Shown here piece after piece: positions 44,428 to 54,285 of a DNA stretch of 64,000 nt. A model generated the notes under the pieces. The model had not been told where the DNA came from and did not search any database. It was given only the letters and a program-made list of their open reading frames with translations. Numbering within the stretch: position 1 is the first letter of the stretch; each line of letters starts with the position of its first letter. Origin of the DNA: Bacteroidota bacterium (lineage in GTDB: Bacteria > Bacteroidota > Bacteroidia > Chitinophagales > Chitinophagaceae); NCBI GenBank assembly GCA_028875875.1, contig JAGWUV010000013.1, positions 1 through 64,000 on the forward strand. The letters are read 5' to 3'. A program made the translations under genes and the position numbers.

Positions 44428-44847
44428 ATGAAACAATACGGCCATCATAGTAAACCACTTCTCTTTGCTTTACTTTCTTTATTGATTGGAACTGTAAATT
44501 ATTGGTTGTTTCAGCCGCATATTCTTGTATTTGCCTGGATGGGAAAAGCTTCTCCCGGGCCGTTGATTACTTTGCATCCTGGAATAATAAAAGTCATTGT
44601 TACCGGGTATGTGGCTGATATGGCCTGGTGCACTGCACTCTGCTTTGTTGTATTGTTTTTCAATAATTTAAAATATTTGAATACAGCAGGAAAAATAATT
44701 ATCTTAACAGTACCATACTTATCGGAGATCATTCAAAAAATTGGTATTCTTCAAGGAACGTTCGACTGGATCGATATTCTGCTTTACACCATGATCATTT
44801 TTGTGTTCGCTCTCTTTTCAACCCTTTTTAAAACTCCTCCATCATGA
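44428..44847 (+). CDS. Membrane protein, possibly VanZ-like
   Basis: About 139 residues with four hydrophobic helices. The third loop and last helix carry YLSEIIQKIGILQGTFDWID followed by ILLYT, which resembles the E-IQ...GTFDWIDIL layout of VanZ-family proteins; confidence in that family is low. I chose ATG 44428 (MKQYGHHSK) because it is past the Nudix stop. Its stop overlaps the start of the next gene by 4 bp (ATGA), pointing to coupled translation. Confidence 0.55.
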   Translation: MKQYGHHSKPLLFALLSLLIGTVNYWLFQPHILVFAWMGKASPGPLITLHPGIIKVIVTGYVADMAWCTALCFVVLFFNNLKYLNTAGKIIILTVPYLSEIIQKIGILQGTFDWIDILLYTMIIFVFALFSTLFKTPPS

Positions 44848-45674
44848 AAAAGAGTATAACAATAATCACTGTAATCAGTGTTTACGCTATTTTCCTTATC
44901 ATGGCCATTGCCAGTGCTCCTCAGAAAGCAACAGTTAACAAATACGATGGCGTATTTAAACTGCGTTCAACAGATGCAGAAGAGATTGTAAAAAATGATG
45001 CTAAGCTTCAATTCCTTAAAACCATCACAAGTCCTACTATCGTGTTAAGGGTTCCTACTACCAACCGCGATGTGCTGGGTGAAGACAAGAGTGTAAAAGC
45101 CGGAACAAACAATAATATTTCGCAGCTTAATCCACTGTATGATGGGGCAACTTATAATATCATAGAGAAAGAATTGCTGAAAGGCGGTTTTACGGTGCGT
45201 GACAGGGCGTTGTTTGCCAAAGTGCTGGATGATAAAAATGTGCAGGACTATTCAAAGATTAAAGAGCTGACTGAAACAGACCTGATCCTTGAACTGAGTA
45301 ATATTGAATACGTGCCGTACCGGTTAAATTCATTCAGTTATTTTACCAAGGGAAGGAAGAATGCCGAGAAAGAGAATGTGGTGAATTGTAATAATAATAT
45401 TTCTCTGTACGGTATTAAACTTGAGTTCAGATTGATAAAAGTAAAAGACAATGATTTTATTGGTTCCTTTACTTATAACTGCCCGCCCTATTGCTTTAAT
45501 ACAACTTGCTCTTATGGTGTAGATGTTACATCAACCAATAATTATTGTTCTGAGCCTTATATAATGCAGGGTGCCCAGCGTTATTCTGGTATTTACCTGC
45601 TGCCAAAAGAATATGTGGATGGTTTCATCAGAACATCTACACAAAAACTTGTAGGCGTTATTATGAAAAATTAA
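44844..45674 (+). CDS. Secreted protein of unknown function, weakly CsgG-like
   Basis: A 276-residue protein with an N-terminal signal or anchor (ITVISVYAIFLIMAIASA) and a soluble domain. YNIIEKELLKGGFTVRDRALFAKVL (in two parts) and KIKELTETDLILELSNI recall the middle of CsgG-type proteins (a periplasmic domain with ...fxVxdR...l), but the match is weak. A Cys-rich stretch near 205-225 has five cysteines (NCPPYCFNTTC) that could form disulfides. Starts 4 bp inside the upstream gene. Confidence 0.65.
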   Translation: MKKSITIITVISVYAIFLIMAIASAPQKATVNKYDGVFKLRSTDAEEIVKNDAKLQFLKTITSPTIVLRVPTTNRDVLGEDKSVKAGTNNNISQLNPLYDGATYNIIEKELLKGGFTVRDRALFAKVLDDKNVQDYSKIKELTETDLILELSNIEYVPYRLNSFSYFTKGRKNAEKENVVNCNNNISLYGIKLEFRLIKVKDNDFIGSFTYNCPPYCFNTTCSYGVDVTSTNNYCSEPYIMQGAQRYSGIYLLPKEYVDGFIRTSTQKLVGVIMKN

Positions 45675-45703
45675 TAGTGATGATCACAATGCATTCAGTA
45701 CAC

Positions 45704-46684
45704 CTATTTGCTGATAAGGTAACACCATCGTTTTAGTTTTCCTTCAAAATCGAAGGGTGTTGTAGTTTTCGTAATGTCTTTAATGTTGGATGCATGGATG
45801 TTTTTCTCATCCAGTACAAATTTGGTAAAGTTGGTACTGAAATAAACCTGGCCACCGGGTACTGTTGCCAGTAAAACGTCATTCAGTAGTTCCACATGGT
45901 CTCTCTGGATGTCGAGAAAATCTTTCATGCGTTTACTGTTACTGAAAGTAGGCGGGTCCATGATAACAAGATCAAAGCTGTTAGGTGCAAGTGTTTTCAG
46001 GTATTGCTTTACATCTGCATGCACAAAGTGATATTTGTTTTTGTCGTTTAAACGGTTAATGGCAAAATTATCTTCAGCCCAGTTAAGATAGGTTTTCGAC
46101 AAATCTACAGAAGTAACGGAGCTGGCCTTTGCGCTGGCTGCATAAACAGAGAAGGATCCTGTATAACAAAAAAGGTTTAGTACCCTTTTACCTTCCGCCT
46201 TTTCTTTTACCATTTGCCTGGTTATGCGATGATCGAGAAACAAGCCTGTATCCAGGTAATCAGTAAGATTTACTAAAAATTTCAAACCGCTTTCTTCTAC
46301 AGTAAAAAACTCCTCCGCTTTATTTAGCTTTTCATATTGCTGGGAGCGGTGATGCATTCTTTTTCTTTGGCGAACATAAATATTTTCCACCTCTACATTT
46401 AACAACTTGCTGATAATATCAATGCAATCGTCTAACCATTGCTCATGTTCATCTTCTTCCATTCCATGCCTCCGAAGGTATTCGGCGAGGTACACTTTGT
46501 TATCGTACAATTCAATACAGAAAGGAAATTCAGGCAGGTCATGATCATACACCCTCCAGCAGCTGATGTTCAAACGTTTGGCTTGTTTGCTTTTGTGTTT
46601 AAACACTTTCTGCAAACGATTTTCAAACATGATGAGTTTGGTGTTCTCATTGTTAAGATTTTGCTGACCGGGAGAATTATTCAT
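45704..46684 (-). CDS. RlmK-like class I SAM-dependent methyltransferase
   Basis: A 326-residue enzyme similar to the C-terminal half of E. coli RlmKL, which makes m7G2069 in 23S rRNA. Shared segments are MFENRLQKV, YDHDLPEFPFCIELYD, VNLTDYLDTGLFLDHRITR, the SAM-binding LNLFCYTGSFSVYA, and DLVIMDPPTFSNSKRMKDF. An RlmL-like THUMP half is absent, so this is a stand-alone RlmK domain. The 18 residues before MFENRL may be an added leader. Convergent with the upstream-strand secreted protein gene. Confidence 0.88.
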   Translation of the reverse strand: MNNSPGQQNLNNENTKLIMFENRLQKVFKHKSKQAKRLNISCWRVYDHDLPEFPFCIELYDNKVYLAEYLRRHGMEEDEHEQWLDDCIDIISKLLNVEVENIYVRQRKRMHHRSQQYEKLNKAEEFFTVEESGLKFLVNLTDYLDTGLFLDHRITRQMVKEKAEGKRVLNLFCYTGSFSVYAASAKASSVTSVDLSKTYLNWAEDNFAINRLNDKNKYHFVHADVKQYLKTLAPNSFDLVIMDPPTFSNSKRMKDFLDIQRDHVELLNDVLLATVPGGQVYFSTNFTKFVLDEKNIHASNIKDITKTTTPFDFEGKLKRWCYLISK

Positions 46685-46760
46685 CTTGATTCTTTGATGC
46701 GCTGTAATTTTAAAGCATAAAATTAATCGTATCTCTTTAATTCAATTTAAAAGTTCATCA

Positions 46761-47753
46761 ATGGGATCTGTTATTAAATGGGGAATTCTGGGAACCGGAA
46801 GAATAGCTAAAAAGTTTGCAGAAGATTTACAATACGTTCAGCATGCTCAATTAATAGCGGTAGGCTCCAGAAGCCAGCAATCTGCTGATGTATTTGCTTC
46901 ACAATTTCAGCTGGCAAAAAGTTATGACAGTTATGAAGCATTGGTTCAGGATGCTGAGGTAGATGTTATTTACATTGCTACACCGCATGTATTTCATTAC
47001 GAGAATACATTGCTATGCCTGCATCACAATAAAGCTGTCTTATGTGAAAAACCTTTTGCCATGAATCGAAAACAAGTGGCAGGGATGATTGAAACGGCAC
47101 GCCGGAAAAACGTTTTCCTGATGGAAGCATTATGGACCAAGTTCCTGCCGCATTATCATGCCATGATGGAATTGGTTGCTAACGGAACCATTGGTGAAGT
47201 GGTAGCAGTTCAAGCTAACTTTGGGTTTAAAACAACGGAACAATCCAATAAACGACTAACGGAAATTTCTTTAGGCGGTGGAACATTGCTGGATATTGGA
47301 ATTTACAATGTGTTCATGGCATTGAGTGTGTTGGGAAAACCTGCTGGTATTGAAGCAGCAATGAAGAAATCTGTTGAAGGAGTAGATGAACAATGTGCCA
47401 TTACATTCACATATAACAATGGCGCTATGGCCCAATTGTTTTCAACTTTTAATGCTACTATTCCCATTGAAGTACATTTATTCGGATCCAAAGGCAACCT
47501 GAAACTGTCACATCGTTTCTACGAACCTTCCTGTGAAATATTTGTGTCGGAACATTCGGGATCGGAGTATAAAAAAGTAGAAGTGGCTAAAACACAAGGA
47601 ACAGGCTATGAGTATGAAGCACAACATGTAACAGATTGTTTGCTGAAAGGGTTGAAGGAAAGTCCCGTACTTAGTTTTGACGATTCTCTTTTATTAATAG
47701 AAACGTTAGATGCTATACGCAATGCTGGCGGACTGGTATATGAAGCAGATTAG
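46761..47753 (+). CDS. Gfo/Idh/MocA-family NAD(P)-dependent oxidoreductase
   Basis: A 330-residue sugar or inositol-type dehydrogenase. The N-terminal Rossmann part reads WGILGTGRIAKKFAEDL (8-24), CEKPFAMN (~97-104) is the family EKP motif with the likely proton-relay Lys, and the second domain is a beta-sheet with GGGTLLDIGIYNV. Members oxidise sugars or diols with NAD(P). The substrate is unknown; no pathway genes are next to it. A terminator follows at 47831. Confidence 0.9.
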   Translation: MGSVIKWGILGTGRIAKKFAEDLQYVQHAQLIAVGSRSQQSADVFASQFQLAKSYDSYEALVQDAEVDVIYIATPHVFHYENTLLCLHHNKAVLCEKPFAMNRKQVAGMIETARRKNVFLMEALWTKFLPHYHAMMELVANGTIGEVVAVQANFGFKTTEQSNKRLTEISLGGGTLLDIGIYNVFMALSVLGKPAGIEAAMKKSVEGVDEQCAITFTYNNGAMAQLFSTFNATIPIEVHLFGSKGNLKLSHRFYEPSCEIFVSEHSGSEYKKVEVAKTQGTGYEYEAQHVTDCLLKGLKESPVLSFDDSLLLIETLDAIRNAGGLVYEAD

Positions 47754-47830
47754 GCGTTAGTTAAGATTTTCTATTCCACCAGATTGAGCCGTATAAATCT
47801 TTTGCATCTTTAATGAATAAACTATAAAAG

Positions 47831-47863
47831 AAAAAACCTGTTGCAACCAGCAACAGGTTTTTT
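47831..47863. terminator. Bidirectional terminator between oxidoreductase and aminotransferase
   Basis: AAAAAACCTGTTG and CAACAGGTTTTTT form a 13-bp stem around a 7-nt loop (CAACCAG), with A/T runs on both sides. Confidence 0.85.
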
Positions 47864-47885
47864 TATGTGTGTAAAGCAGATCAAT

Positions 47886-49082
47886 TTATTTCAGCTTGGC
47901 TAAAGCGTCTTTAATCCTTGCCCATGCTCTTTCAATATTAGGCATGCTATTGGCAAATGAGAAACGAACACAGTTAGGTTCTCCAAACGCATCACCCATT
48001 ACAGAAGAAACGTGAGCCGTGTTCAGTAAGTACATGCTGAAGTCTGCAGCGTTGTTAATGGTTTCGTTACCATCCGATTTGCCGTAATAATAGCTAACAT
48101 CAGGAAACACATAAAAAGCACCTTCAGGAGCGAAGCATTTGAAACCGGGTATTCCTTTTACCAGTTCTAATGTTTTCTCTCTTCTTCTTGTAAATTCTTC
48201 TGTCATTTCCAAAGAAGGTCTTAAATCACCGGTTAAAGCAGCAACAGCAGCTTTCTGAGTAATAGAACAAGTACCGCTGGTAAACTGGCCCTGTAATTTT
48301 TCACAGGCTTTAGCAATCTCAGCATTCGCAGCGATGTAACCAAGGCGCCATCCGGTCATGGCAAAACCTTTACTCAAACCATTGATCAGTACCACGCGAT
48401 CTTTCAGATCGGCAAACTGGGCAATACTCTCATGTTTTCCAACGAAGTTGATGTATTCGTAGATCTCATCTGATAAGATGGTGATGTTGGGATGTTTTCT
48501 GAACACTTCTGCCAGTGCAGCCAATTCCTCTTTGCTGTACACAGCACCGGAAGGATTACAGGGTGAAGAGAACATGAACACTTTTGTTTTCCCAGTGATC
48601 GCAGCTTCTACCTGTGCAGGTGTTGCTTTAAAGCTGTTCTCTACACTGGTTCTGATCTCTACTACTTTACCGCCTGCAATTTTAACCAGTTCGGAATAAG
48701 TAACCCAGTAAGGAGTTGGAATGATTACTTCATCACCTGCATCTACCAGTGCCAGGATCGCATTGGCTAAGCTTTGCTTGGCACCAGTTGAAGTAATGAT
48801 GTTTTCCGGCTTATAATCTAAGTTGTTATCTCTTTTCAGTTTGGTGCAAACCGCTTCTCTCAGGTCGAGGAAACCGGCAACGGGTGTATAATGGCTCCAG
48901 TTATCATTGATGGCTTTAATAGCTGCATCTTTAATGTGCTGGGGAGTATCAAAATCAGGTTCACCAAGGCTGAGGTCTATTACATCAATTCCTTTGGCTC
49001 TTAATTCGCGGCCTAATTTGGCCATTTTCAACGTTTCCGGCTCATTGAAACGCTGCAATAATGAAGACAATTGAGTGCTCAT
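47886..49082 (-). CDS. Aspartate-type PLP-dependent aminotransferase
   Basis: A 398-residue fold-type I aminotransferase of the AspB/AspC I-gamma-like group. PLP Lys is K238 in NGLSKGFAMTGWRLGY. The PLP-contact segments are TSTGAKQSL, SSPCNPSGA and DEIYEYI, and the substrate-carboxylate Arg is in RFSFANS near 375. Probably transfers the amino group of aspartate to 2-oxoglutarate, but other acidic or aromatic substrates are possible. A TACATTTG box is at 49108-49115. Confidence 0.92.
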   Translation of the reverse strand: MSTQLSSLLQRFNEPETLKMAKLGRELRAKGIDVIDLSLGEPDFDTPQHIKDAAIKAINDNWSHYTPVAGFLDLREAVCTKLKRDNNLDYKPENIITSTGAKQSLANAILALVDAGDEVIIPTPYWVTYSELVKIAGGKVVEIRTSVENSFKATPAQVEAAITGKTKVFMFSSPCNPSGAVYSKEELAALAEVFRKHPNITILSDEIYEYINFVGKHESIAQFADLKDRVVLINGLSKGFAMTGWRLGYIAANAEIAKACEKLQGQFTSGTCSITQKAAVAALTGDLRPSLEMTEEFTRRREKTLELVKGIPGFKCFAPEGAFYVFPDVSYYYGKSDGNETINNAADFSMYLLNTAHVSSVMGDAFGEPNCVRFSFANSMPNIERAWARIKDALAKLK

Positions 49083-49107
49083 GATAGTCGTGCTTTTAAA
49101 AGTGGTG

Positions 49108-49115
49108 CAAATGTA
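49108..49115 (-). promoter_or_regulatory. Putative -7 box of the aminotransferase gene
   Basis: TACATTTG on the minus strand matches TAnnTTTG, 26 bp before the ATG, with TCTG at 19-bp spacing upstream as a partial -33 box. Confidence 0.45.
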
Positions 49116-49169
49116 GGCAAATACAGAGTACTATCAGATATAATCACTCAATTAGCCGGTAAAGCGTTC

Positions 49170-49919
49170 TTAATTATGTTTTTCCACATCCAGTGATATC
49201 TGGGATAAAGCTGCAGCCGGGGTAGCAGCGGTAGGAGTCATCATGATCACAGAATATATTTTACCATTATCCAGCGCCACGTTTTTTTTAATGGCAAGAT
49301 TTGTAATGGAAGTATCCTGAGTTACAACGATATTATATGAACCCGCAAAAACGGGTTTGAATTGTGCATTGCTGCCATAGGTACTGTGGTCCAGAAAATT
49401 TCTTTTGTAAAAGCTTACCTGGTCTAAACCTGGGCTTACTACTGAAATATTCACATACGTAAAATAGGCCTGCGTCCTGAAATCCAGTACCCGTATATTG
49501 GCTTTATTAGCAGGTGGTGCGGTAAGGTCATCCGGTACAAGGGATATTTTCCAGTCGTATCCAACCTTATACATAAAACAGGAATAGTATTTTCCTCCAG
49601 TAACATCAATGCCTACATTCAATGCATCGATTGATGGGTTAACAGGAGAAACGATCCGAACAATATTGGAGCCTGCTTTAGTTTTAATGTAAGTAGAGGG
49701 GAAGTATGGTGCGATAGAACCTAATGAATCATTGTTCAGGTAAACAGTAAGGTTGCCAAAATCAACAGGGTTGAAAAATTTAATATAAGAAACACTGTCT
49801 GAAGTATTGGTGACCGTTCCTCCGCCACCTGATGTGCCGGATTGGTTAACGTATTTATTGCAGGAATAGAAACCGGCTGTTACTAAAAAACAAATTATGA
49901 TATTGATCTTTCTTTTCAT
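49170..49919 (-). CDS. DUF4397 lipoprotein
   Basis: A 249-residue outer-surface lipoprotein (lipobox TAGFYSC, Cys20). A glycine-rich linker (SGTSGGGG) follows, then a DUF4397-type beta region (ANIRVLDFRTQAYFTYVNISVV; FAGSYNIVVTQDTS), about 60-240. The role of DUF4397 is unknown; it is common in surface proteins of this phylum. It is 56 bp downstream of the PKD gene on the same strand and is likely co-transcribed. Confidence 0.8.
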   Translation of the reverse strand: MKRKINIIICFLVTAGFYSCNKYVNQSGTSGGGGTVTNTSDSVSYIKFFNPVDFGNLTVYLNNDSLGSIAPYFPSTYIKTKAGSNIVRIVSPVNPSIDALNVGIDVTGGKYYSCFMYKVGYDWKISLVPDDLTAPPANKANIRVLDFRTQAYFTYVNISVVSPGLDQVSFYKRNFLDHSTYGSNAQFKPVFAGSYNIVVTQDTSITNLAIKKNVALDNGKIYSVIMMTPTAATPAAALSQISLDVEKHN

Positions 49920-49975
49920 GAATACTGCTTACAATTGATGCAAGATAAATTTTCAAATAGGTTTACCGGTCACGA

Positions 49976-51322
49976 TCAGTTTGGAGGAATTGTAACCGAA
50001 TCTGATGTATGATCACTGCAACCGGAATTTCCTGTCACGGTGAGTGTAACGGTGTATGTTTTTGCTGTTGCACTTTTCGGGAATACATGATTCACAACAC
50101 TGGGTTGTGTAGCGCTTGTGCCATCACCAAAATCCCATGCATATTTCGTGATCGAGCCATGTGGAATGGTTGATGTACTGTTATAACTGTATGTTGTAGG
50201 ATTGGTATACTGGTTAATAAAAGAAGCCTGCGGCGTTACGTTTTGTCCAAGGGCGGTAACTAATTGCTGTTCTGTGTACAATTGCTGCCCATTATAACTA
50301 ATGGTGAGTTTTACATTGTAACTGTTGCCATAGCTGTAGGAATACGATACCGATTTGCCTATGGCAGAAGAACCATCGCCAAAGTCCCATGAATAGCTTG
50401 CTCCGGAAGGAACGCCGGTATTATTACTGGTGAATGTGAATGTTTCTTTGCTTGGAGCACAGGGGCTGGTACTAGTATAACTAAAGCTGCCGCCAATAAC
50501 ATATTTGGCAGGTACGGTAACTGAATGGGTTACGCTGGCCTGGCAACCCCCGGCACTGCCGGTTACTGTTAATTTTACATTGAAGGTCTGGTCTGCGGGT
50601 ATTTGAGTGAAAGAGTGTGTTACTGATGCTTGTGAGCCGGTGGTGCCATCGCCAAAATCCCAGGCAAACTGAGAAATAGATCCCTGCGGTGCGGTTGACT
50701 GGCTATTGAAAAAGAAGATATTCCCCCCGCTGTTTGGGTTGGTGGTACTGGCATAAAATTCTGCCGTAGGCACTACGTTCTGCCCATATGCTTTGATTAC
50801 TTGGGTAACTGTGGCCAATTGTTTGGTGCTATTCGATACATTCAATACAACAGAATAAGTGCCCGCATACTGGTAACTGTGCGTAACCACACTGTCTGAA
50901 CCTATCCAGGTTTTTCCATCTCCAAAATACCATTCGTATTTGGCACCAGAGGGTGCCCCTACAGACTGGCTTTTAAAAGTGAATAGTTCTCCATTAGCAG
51001 AGCAGGGAGAAGTAGAAGAGGCTATAATATTGAGCGAACTGATAGAATCTTTGCCGGAAGAACTGCCGGAACCGCCACCGCTGCCGGGTGGTAATGGTGT
51101 AGCACCCGGATTAGCCGGGTTATTTGCACCTGTGCCGGAAGAAGAACCGCTTCCACTGCCGGAAGATGATCCTGATCCGGAACCCGTTCCTGTTCCCGCT
51201 CCGGTAGAAGTGCCGCTGCCGCTACTGCTATTTTGTCCGTATTCCACATAACGGGTACAGGCAAGTAACACCATCAGGCATCCTGCAAATAAACAAACAT
51301 ATATTCTGTTATTGCTACGCAT
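49976..51322 (-). CDS. Lipoprotein with four PKD domains
   Basis: A 448-residue surface lipoprotein. Lipobox CLMVLLAC (C22) is followed by a ~60-residue Gly/Ser/Thr linker (residues 33-92), then four PKD (Ig-like) domains of about 85-95 residues, each marked by the FGDG motif: WYFGDG (131), FAWDFGDG, YSWDFGDG and KYAWDFGDG. PKD domains mediate surface or carbohydrate contacts and often help secreted enzymes. No catalytic domain and no C-terminal sorting signal follow the last PKD. The linker sequence is repetitive DNA with a rough 6-base period (TCCGGA-like words). Confidence 0.88.
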   Translation of the reverse strand: MRSNNRIYVCLFAGCLMVLLACTRYVEYGQNSSSGSGTSTGAGTGTGSGSGSSSGSGSGSSSGTGANNPANPGATPLPPGSGGGSGSSSGKDSISSLNIIASSTSPCSANGELFTFKSQSVGAPSGAKYEWYFGDGKTWIGSDSVVTHSYQYAGTYSVVLNVSNSTKQLATVTQVIKAYGQNVVPTAEFYASTTNPNSGGNIFFFNSQSTAPQGSISQFAWDFGDGTTGSQASVTHSFTQIPADQTFNVKLTVTGSAGGCQASVTHSVTVPAKYVIGGSFSYTSTSPCAPSKETFTFTSNNTGVPSGASYSWDFGDGSSAIGKSVSYSYSYGNSYNVKLTISYNGQQLYTEQQLVTALGQNVTPQASFINQYTNPTTYSYNSTSTIPHGSITKYAWDFGDGTSATQPSVVNHVFPKSATAKTYTVTLTVTGNSGCSDHTSDSVTIPPN

Positions 51323-51339
51323 ATTTTATCAGCCCTTGT

Positions 51340-52605
51340 TTATTCATTATAATTAAGAATAAACGATCCAAGGTTGGGTTTGTATTTTCTTTTACGGGTT
51401 AATTCATATTGATACACCAGTTGTCCTATATTCTTCATAAACGGCAAACCTAAGGTTTCATAGTCGTATTGGTCGCTGTTGAAAATGCCTTTAGAATTAC
51501 AAAGGATCGTAGCGCTAAGCATAAACTCCACATTGTGCTTGATATCTATCACATAAGCTACATCCGTTAAAAAGCCATATGCATCTCCCACTTTGTTAAA
51601 GACCCGGATATAAGAGGGAATGTTGCTTTTCTCAGATCCGAACAATAAAAATTTACAGTAACTATCCCAATAACTGGCAGTATCGTAGTAAGGGTAACGG
51701 CTTTCTTTCGGGTACGCACTCATCCAGTGCAATAAAAACTGCCTGTCATCTTCACTAAAATGAAAGCGTTGTTGCTCAGGAAAGCTTTCAGGGAACAGCA
51801 CGGATTGTAACATATGTGTAAGATCTTCCAGGTACAAACGGTTCTTTTCAGAAAAATCAAAAGGGCCGTCAACCAGTTTGCCATTTTGATAAAAACCTTT
51901 ACCCAGCTTCACATTCAACGATGGAAAAGTTGTTTTATTGCTTTGGGTTGCTTGACTGTACAGCAGTTTGCCTGCGGTATCATAGAATTGAACGGGATTG
52001 GTAATGCTATTATCTGCATTCGTAAATCCTGCCTGCAAACGGTGCCTGATGATGGCATCCGCATATCCTTTCTCCGCCAGTTTTTGTTGGATATAACCCT
52101 GTCCTAAAAACTCGTATAGCCGGTTAAAAGCATTATTATCACTCACCAAAAAGATCTGCCTGATATAATTCGCCACTGAAGGTCTGCCATCTTCTGCCAG
52201 CGGCTGGTTATACACCATATCCTGTTTAGGGGCGGCACTGTCTGTTATGAGTGTACTGTATTTATCGATACCATAACTTTTTAACTCCGCCAGTTTTTCC
52301 AGTGCCAAAAAAGCTACAGGCATTTTTACGGTACTGGCGGGGTAGAAATATTGGTTGGGATGAAGATGAAAAGTATACGGAGTGAAGGAAGGTTGGTTGT
52401 GTTTGTTACGGTTGATCTGAGTGTAGATGATCTGAACGTTGAGTGAATCTCTGTTTGCGAGGATGCTTGAAAATTGCTCGGGCTTGCTTTGCATCAGTTG
52501 TTCCAGTAACTCATCCTGCAAACTACGTTCAACATGTAGTCGGCGACTGCATGCAGTACAGCAAACAACAAGTAAGCAGAAGATTAACAAGCGATTCATC
52601 CTCAA
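51340..52605 (-). CDS. Serine hydrolase lipoprotein, class A beta-lactamase fold
   Basis: A 421-residue lipoprotein (lipobox VVCCTAC, C19) with a class A beta-lactamase-like domain. The catalytic motifs are S91-T-V-K94 (SxxK), S155-D-N157 (SDN), and KVG in FNKVGDAYG in place of KTG. True resistance enzymes carry a Glu166-loop; I see no clear match, so a peptidoglycan-active or unknown hydrolase is as likely. It is 18 bp from the upstream PKD gene's start on the same strand. Confidence 0.8.
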   Translation of the reverse strand: MRMNRLLIFCLLVVCCTACSRRLHVERSLQDELLEQLMQSKPEQFSSILANRDSLNVQIIYTQINRNKHNQPSFTPYTFHLHPNQYFYPASTVKMPVAFLALEKLAELKSYGIDKYSTLITDSAAPKQDMVYNQPLAEDGRPSVANYIRQIFLVSDNNAFNRLYEFLGQGYIQQKLAEKGYADAIIRHRLQAGFTNADNSITNPVQFYDTAGKLLYSQATQSNKTTFPSLNVKLGKGFYQNGKLVDGPFDFSEKNRLYLEDLTHMLQSVLFPESFPEQQRFHFSEDDRQFLLHWMSAYPKESRYPYYDTASYWDSYCKFLLFGSEKSNIPSYIRVFNKVGDAYGFLTDVAYVIDIKHNVEFMLSATILCNSKGIFNSDQYDYETLGLPFMKNIGQLVYQYELTRKRKYKPNLGSFILNYNE

Positions 52606-52643
52606 ATATACTTTCCCGACAGGTATTGTAATGGTTCATGCAG

Positions 52644-52651
52644 TAGTTTTG
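52644..52651 (+). promoter_or_regulatory. Putative -7 box of sdaA
   Basis: TAGTTTTG fits TAnnTTTG; the ATG at 52666 lies 14 bp past it. No clear -33 element. Confidence 0.35.
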
Positions 52652-52665
52652 TTAGAAAGATTGTT

Positions 52666-54096
52666 ATGCCTCACGAAGCGATCTCTGTATTCGATATGTT
52701 CAAAATAGGCGTTGGCCCTTCCAGTTCTCATACATTGGGCCCCTGGCGTGCTGCCTTACGGTGCATTGATTCTATTCGTTCAAGAACCACTTTACAAGAT
52801 ATACAATCGGTAACTGTTTTGCTGTACGGCTCATTGGCCAAAACGGGGAAAGGGCATGGTACCGATATTGCCGTTTTAATGGGCTTATGTGGCGAAGACC
52901 CGGTTACGATTGATGTGAATGCCATTACTCCCAAGATCAATGCCATCAGGGAGGAACACCGGCTTTGCCTGTGCGGGGAAATGTGGCTGCAATATCCCAA
53001 TAGCGAACCCGTTCAGTTCTTATACAATGAAACACTGCCTTATCATCCCAATGGGTTAACTTTTTTGATTGAAACCAAGGATGGCGGCCATTTTAGCGAA
53101 ACCTATTATTCCATTGGAGGCGGGTTTGTGGTGAAGGAAGGAGAAGAGAACAAGGCTCAGTCTTCAGTACAGCTTCCTTTTCCCATCAATACCGCTAACG
53201 ATCTGTTGTTGTGGTGCATGAAAACCGGGATGAATATTTCTGAAGTGGTGCTGGAGAATGAACAGGCCTGGCGGTCGGAGACGGATACCCGCAATGGCAT
53301 TCTTACTATTTGGACTACCATGCGGGATTGTGTGTACCGGGGATGCCATGCCCGTGGAGAACTGCCCGGTGGGTTGCATGTTAGAAGACGTGCCTATGAC
53401 CTGAACAAAAAATTAATTGAGTATCATACAGACTATGATGGGTATGATGAATGGTTGGGGTTGATCCGTAAAAAAGGTAATTCCTTTCAATACATCTTAG
53501 ACTGGGTAAGCTGTTTTGCTTTGGCAGTGAATGAAGAGAATGCCAGCTTTGGCCGTGTGGTTACGGCGCCTACCAATGGGGCAGCGGGAGTGATACCGGC
53601 TGTATTGCAGTACTTTATTGCTTTTTGTGATGGCTATACCGAAGAGAAGATTATTCGTTTTTTAGCAACAGCTTCCGAGGTGGGCAGCATCTTTAAAAAA
53701 GGAGCAACCATATCGGCAGCGATGGGTGGATGCCAGGCTGAGATAGGTGTTTCTTCTGCAATGGCAGCGGCCGCATTAACAGAAAGCTTAGGTGGTACAC
53801 AACGGCAGGCTTTGATGGCTGCGGAGATTGCGATGGAGCATCACTTAGGGCTTACCTGTGATCCTATCGGCGGACTGGTGCAGGTGCCTTGCATTGAACG
53901 CAATACCATGGGAGCGATCAAGGCGATAACGGCCTCTCAACTGGCTTTGCAAAGCACACCTGATTTTGCGAAAGTGAGCCTGGATAAAGTGATTAAAACC
54001 ATGTGGGATACGGCTTTAGATATGAACAGTAAATACAAGGAAACGGCCGATGGCGGGCTGGCGGTTCATATACCATTAAGTTTGAGCGAATGCTAG
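52666..54096 (+). CDS. sdaA: L-serine ammonia-lyase, single-chain Fe-S type
   Basis: A 476-residue serine dehydratase: L-serine to pyruvate and ammonia, with a [4Fe-4S] cluster. The N-terminal beta domain starts with [19 protein letters not shown]; the alpha domain has [39 protein letters not shown] and [20 protein letters not shown], which hold the cluster cysteines. E. coli SdaA has 454 residues. Divergent from the lipoprotein gene. The 3' end is followed by a repeat-rich spacer. Confidence 0.95.
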   Translation: MPHEAISVFDMFKIGVGPSSSHTLGPWRAALRCIDSIRSRTTLQDIQSVTVLLYGSLAKTGKGHGTDIAVLMGLCGEDPVTIDVNAITPKINAIREEHRLCLCGEMWLQYPNSEPVQFLYNETLPYHPNGLTFLIETKDGGHFSETYYSIGGGFVVKEGEENKAQSSVQLPFPINTANDLLLWCMKTGMNISEVVLENEQAWRSETDTRNGILTIWTTMRDCVYRGCHARGELPGGLHVRRRAYDLNKKLIEYHTDYDGYDEWLGLIRKKGNSFQYILDWVSCFALAVNEENASFGRVVTAPTNGAAGVIPAVLQYFIAFCDGYTEEKIIRFLATASEVGSIFKKGATISAAMGGCQAEIGVSSAMAAAALTESLGGTQRQALMAAEIAMEHHLGLTCDPIGGLVQVPCIERNTMGAIKAITASQLALQSTPDFAKVSLDKVIKTMWDTALDMNSKYKETADGGLAVHIPLSLSEC

Positions 54097-54149
54097 GAGG
54101 ATTGATGAATTACGAACTAATAATTAAGAATTACGATGTATCTGGTGCC

Positions 54150-54192
54150 ACTCCTATTTTCAATGTGATGGCTTCCCGTCCTGAAGCGAAGG
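54150..54192 (+). repeat. Dispersed hairpin repeat, copy 1
   Basis: TTTTCAATGTGATGGC at 54157-54172 starts the conserved core; a short stem GCTTC (54171-54175) and GAAGC (54183-54187) follows. Copies 2 and 3 lie at 54911 and 58676. Downstream of sdaA. Confidence 0.7.
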
Positions 54193-54285
54193 ATAAATTA
54201 TAAGTTTTATGTGATTCTTGAACATATATAGTTTCATGCTGTAAAGGGCTAACAGACTGAGTAAATCTTAACAATAAAAATCTTT

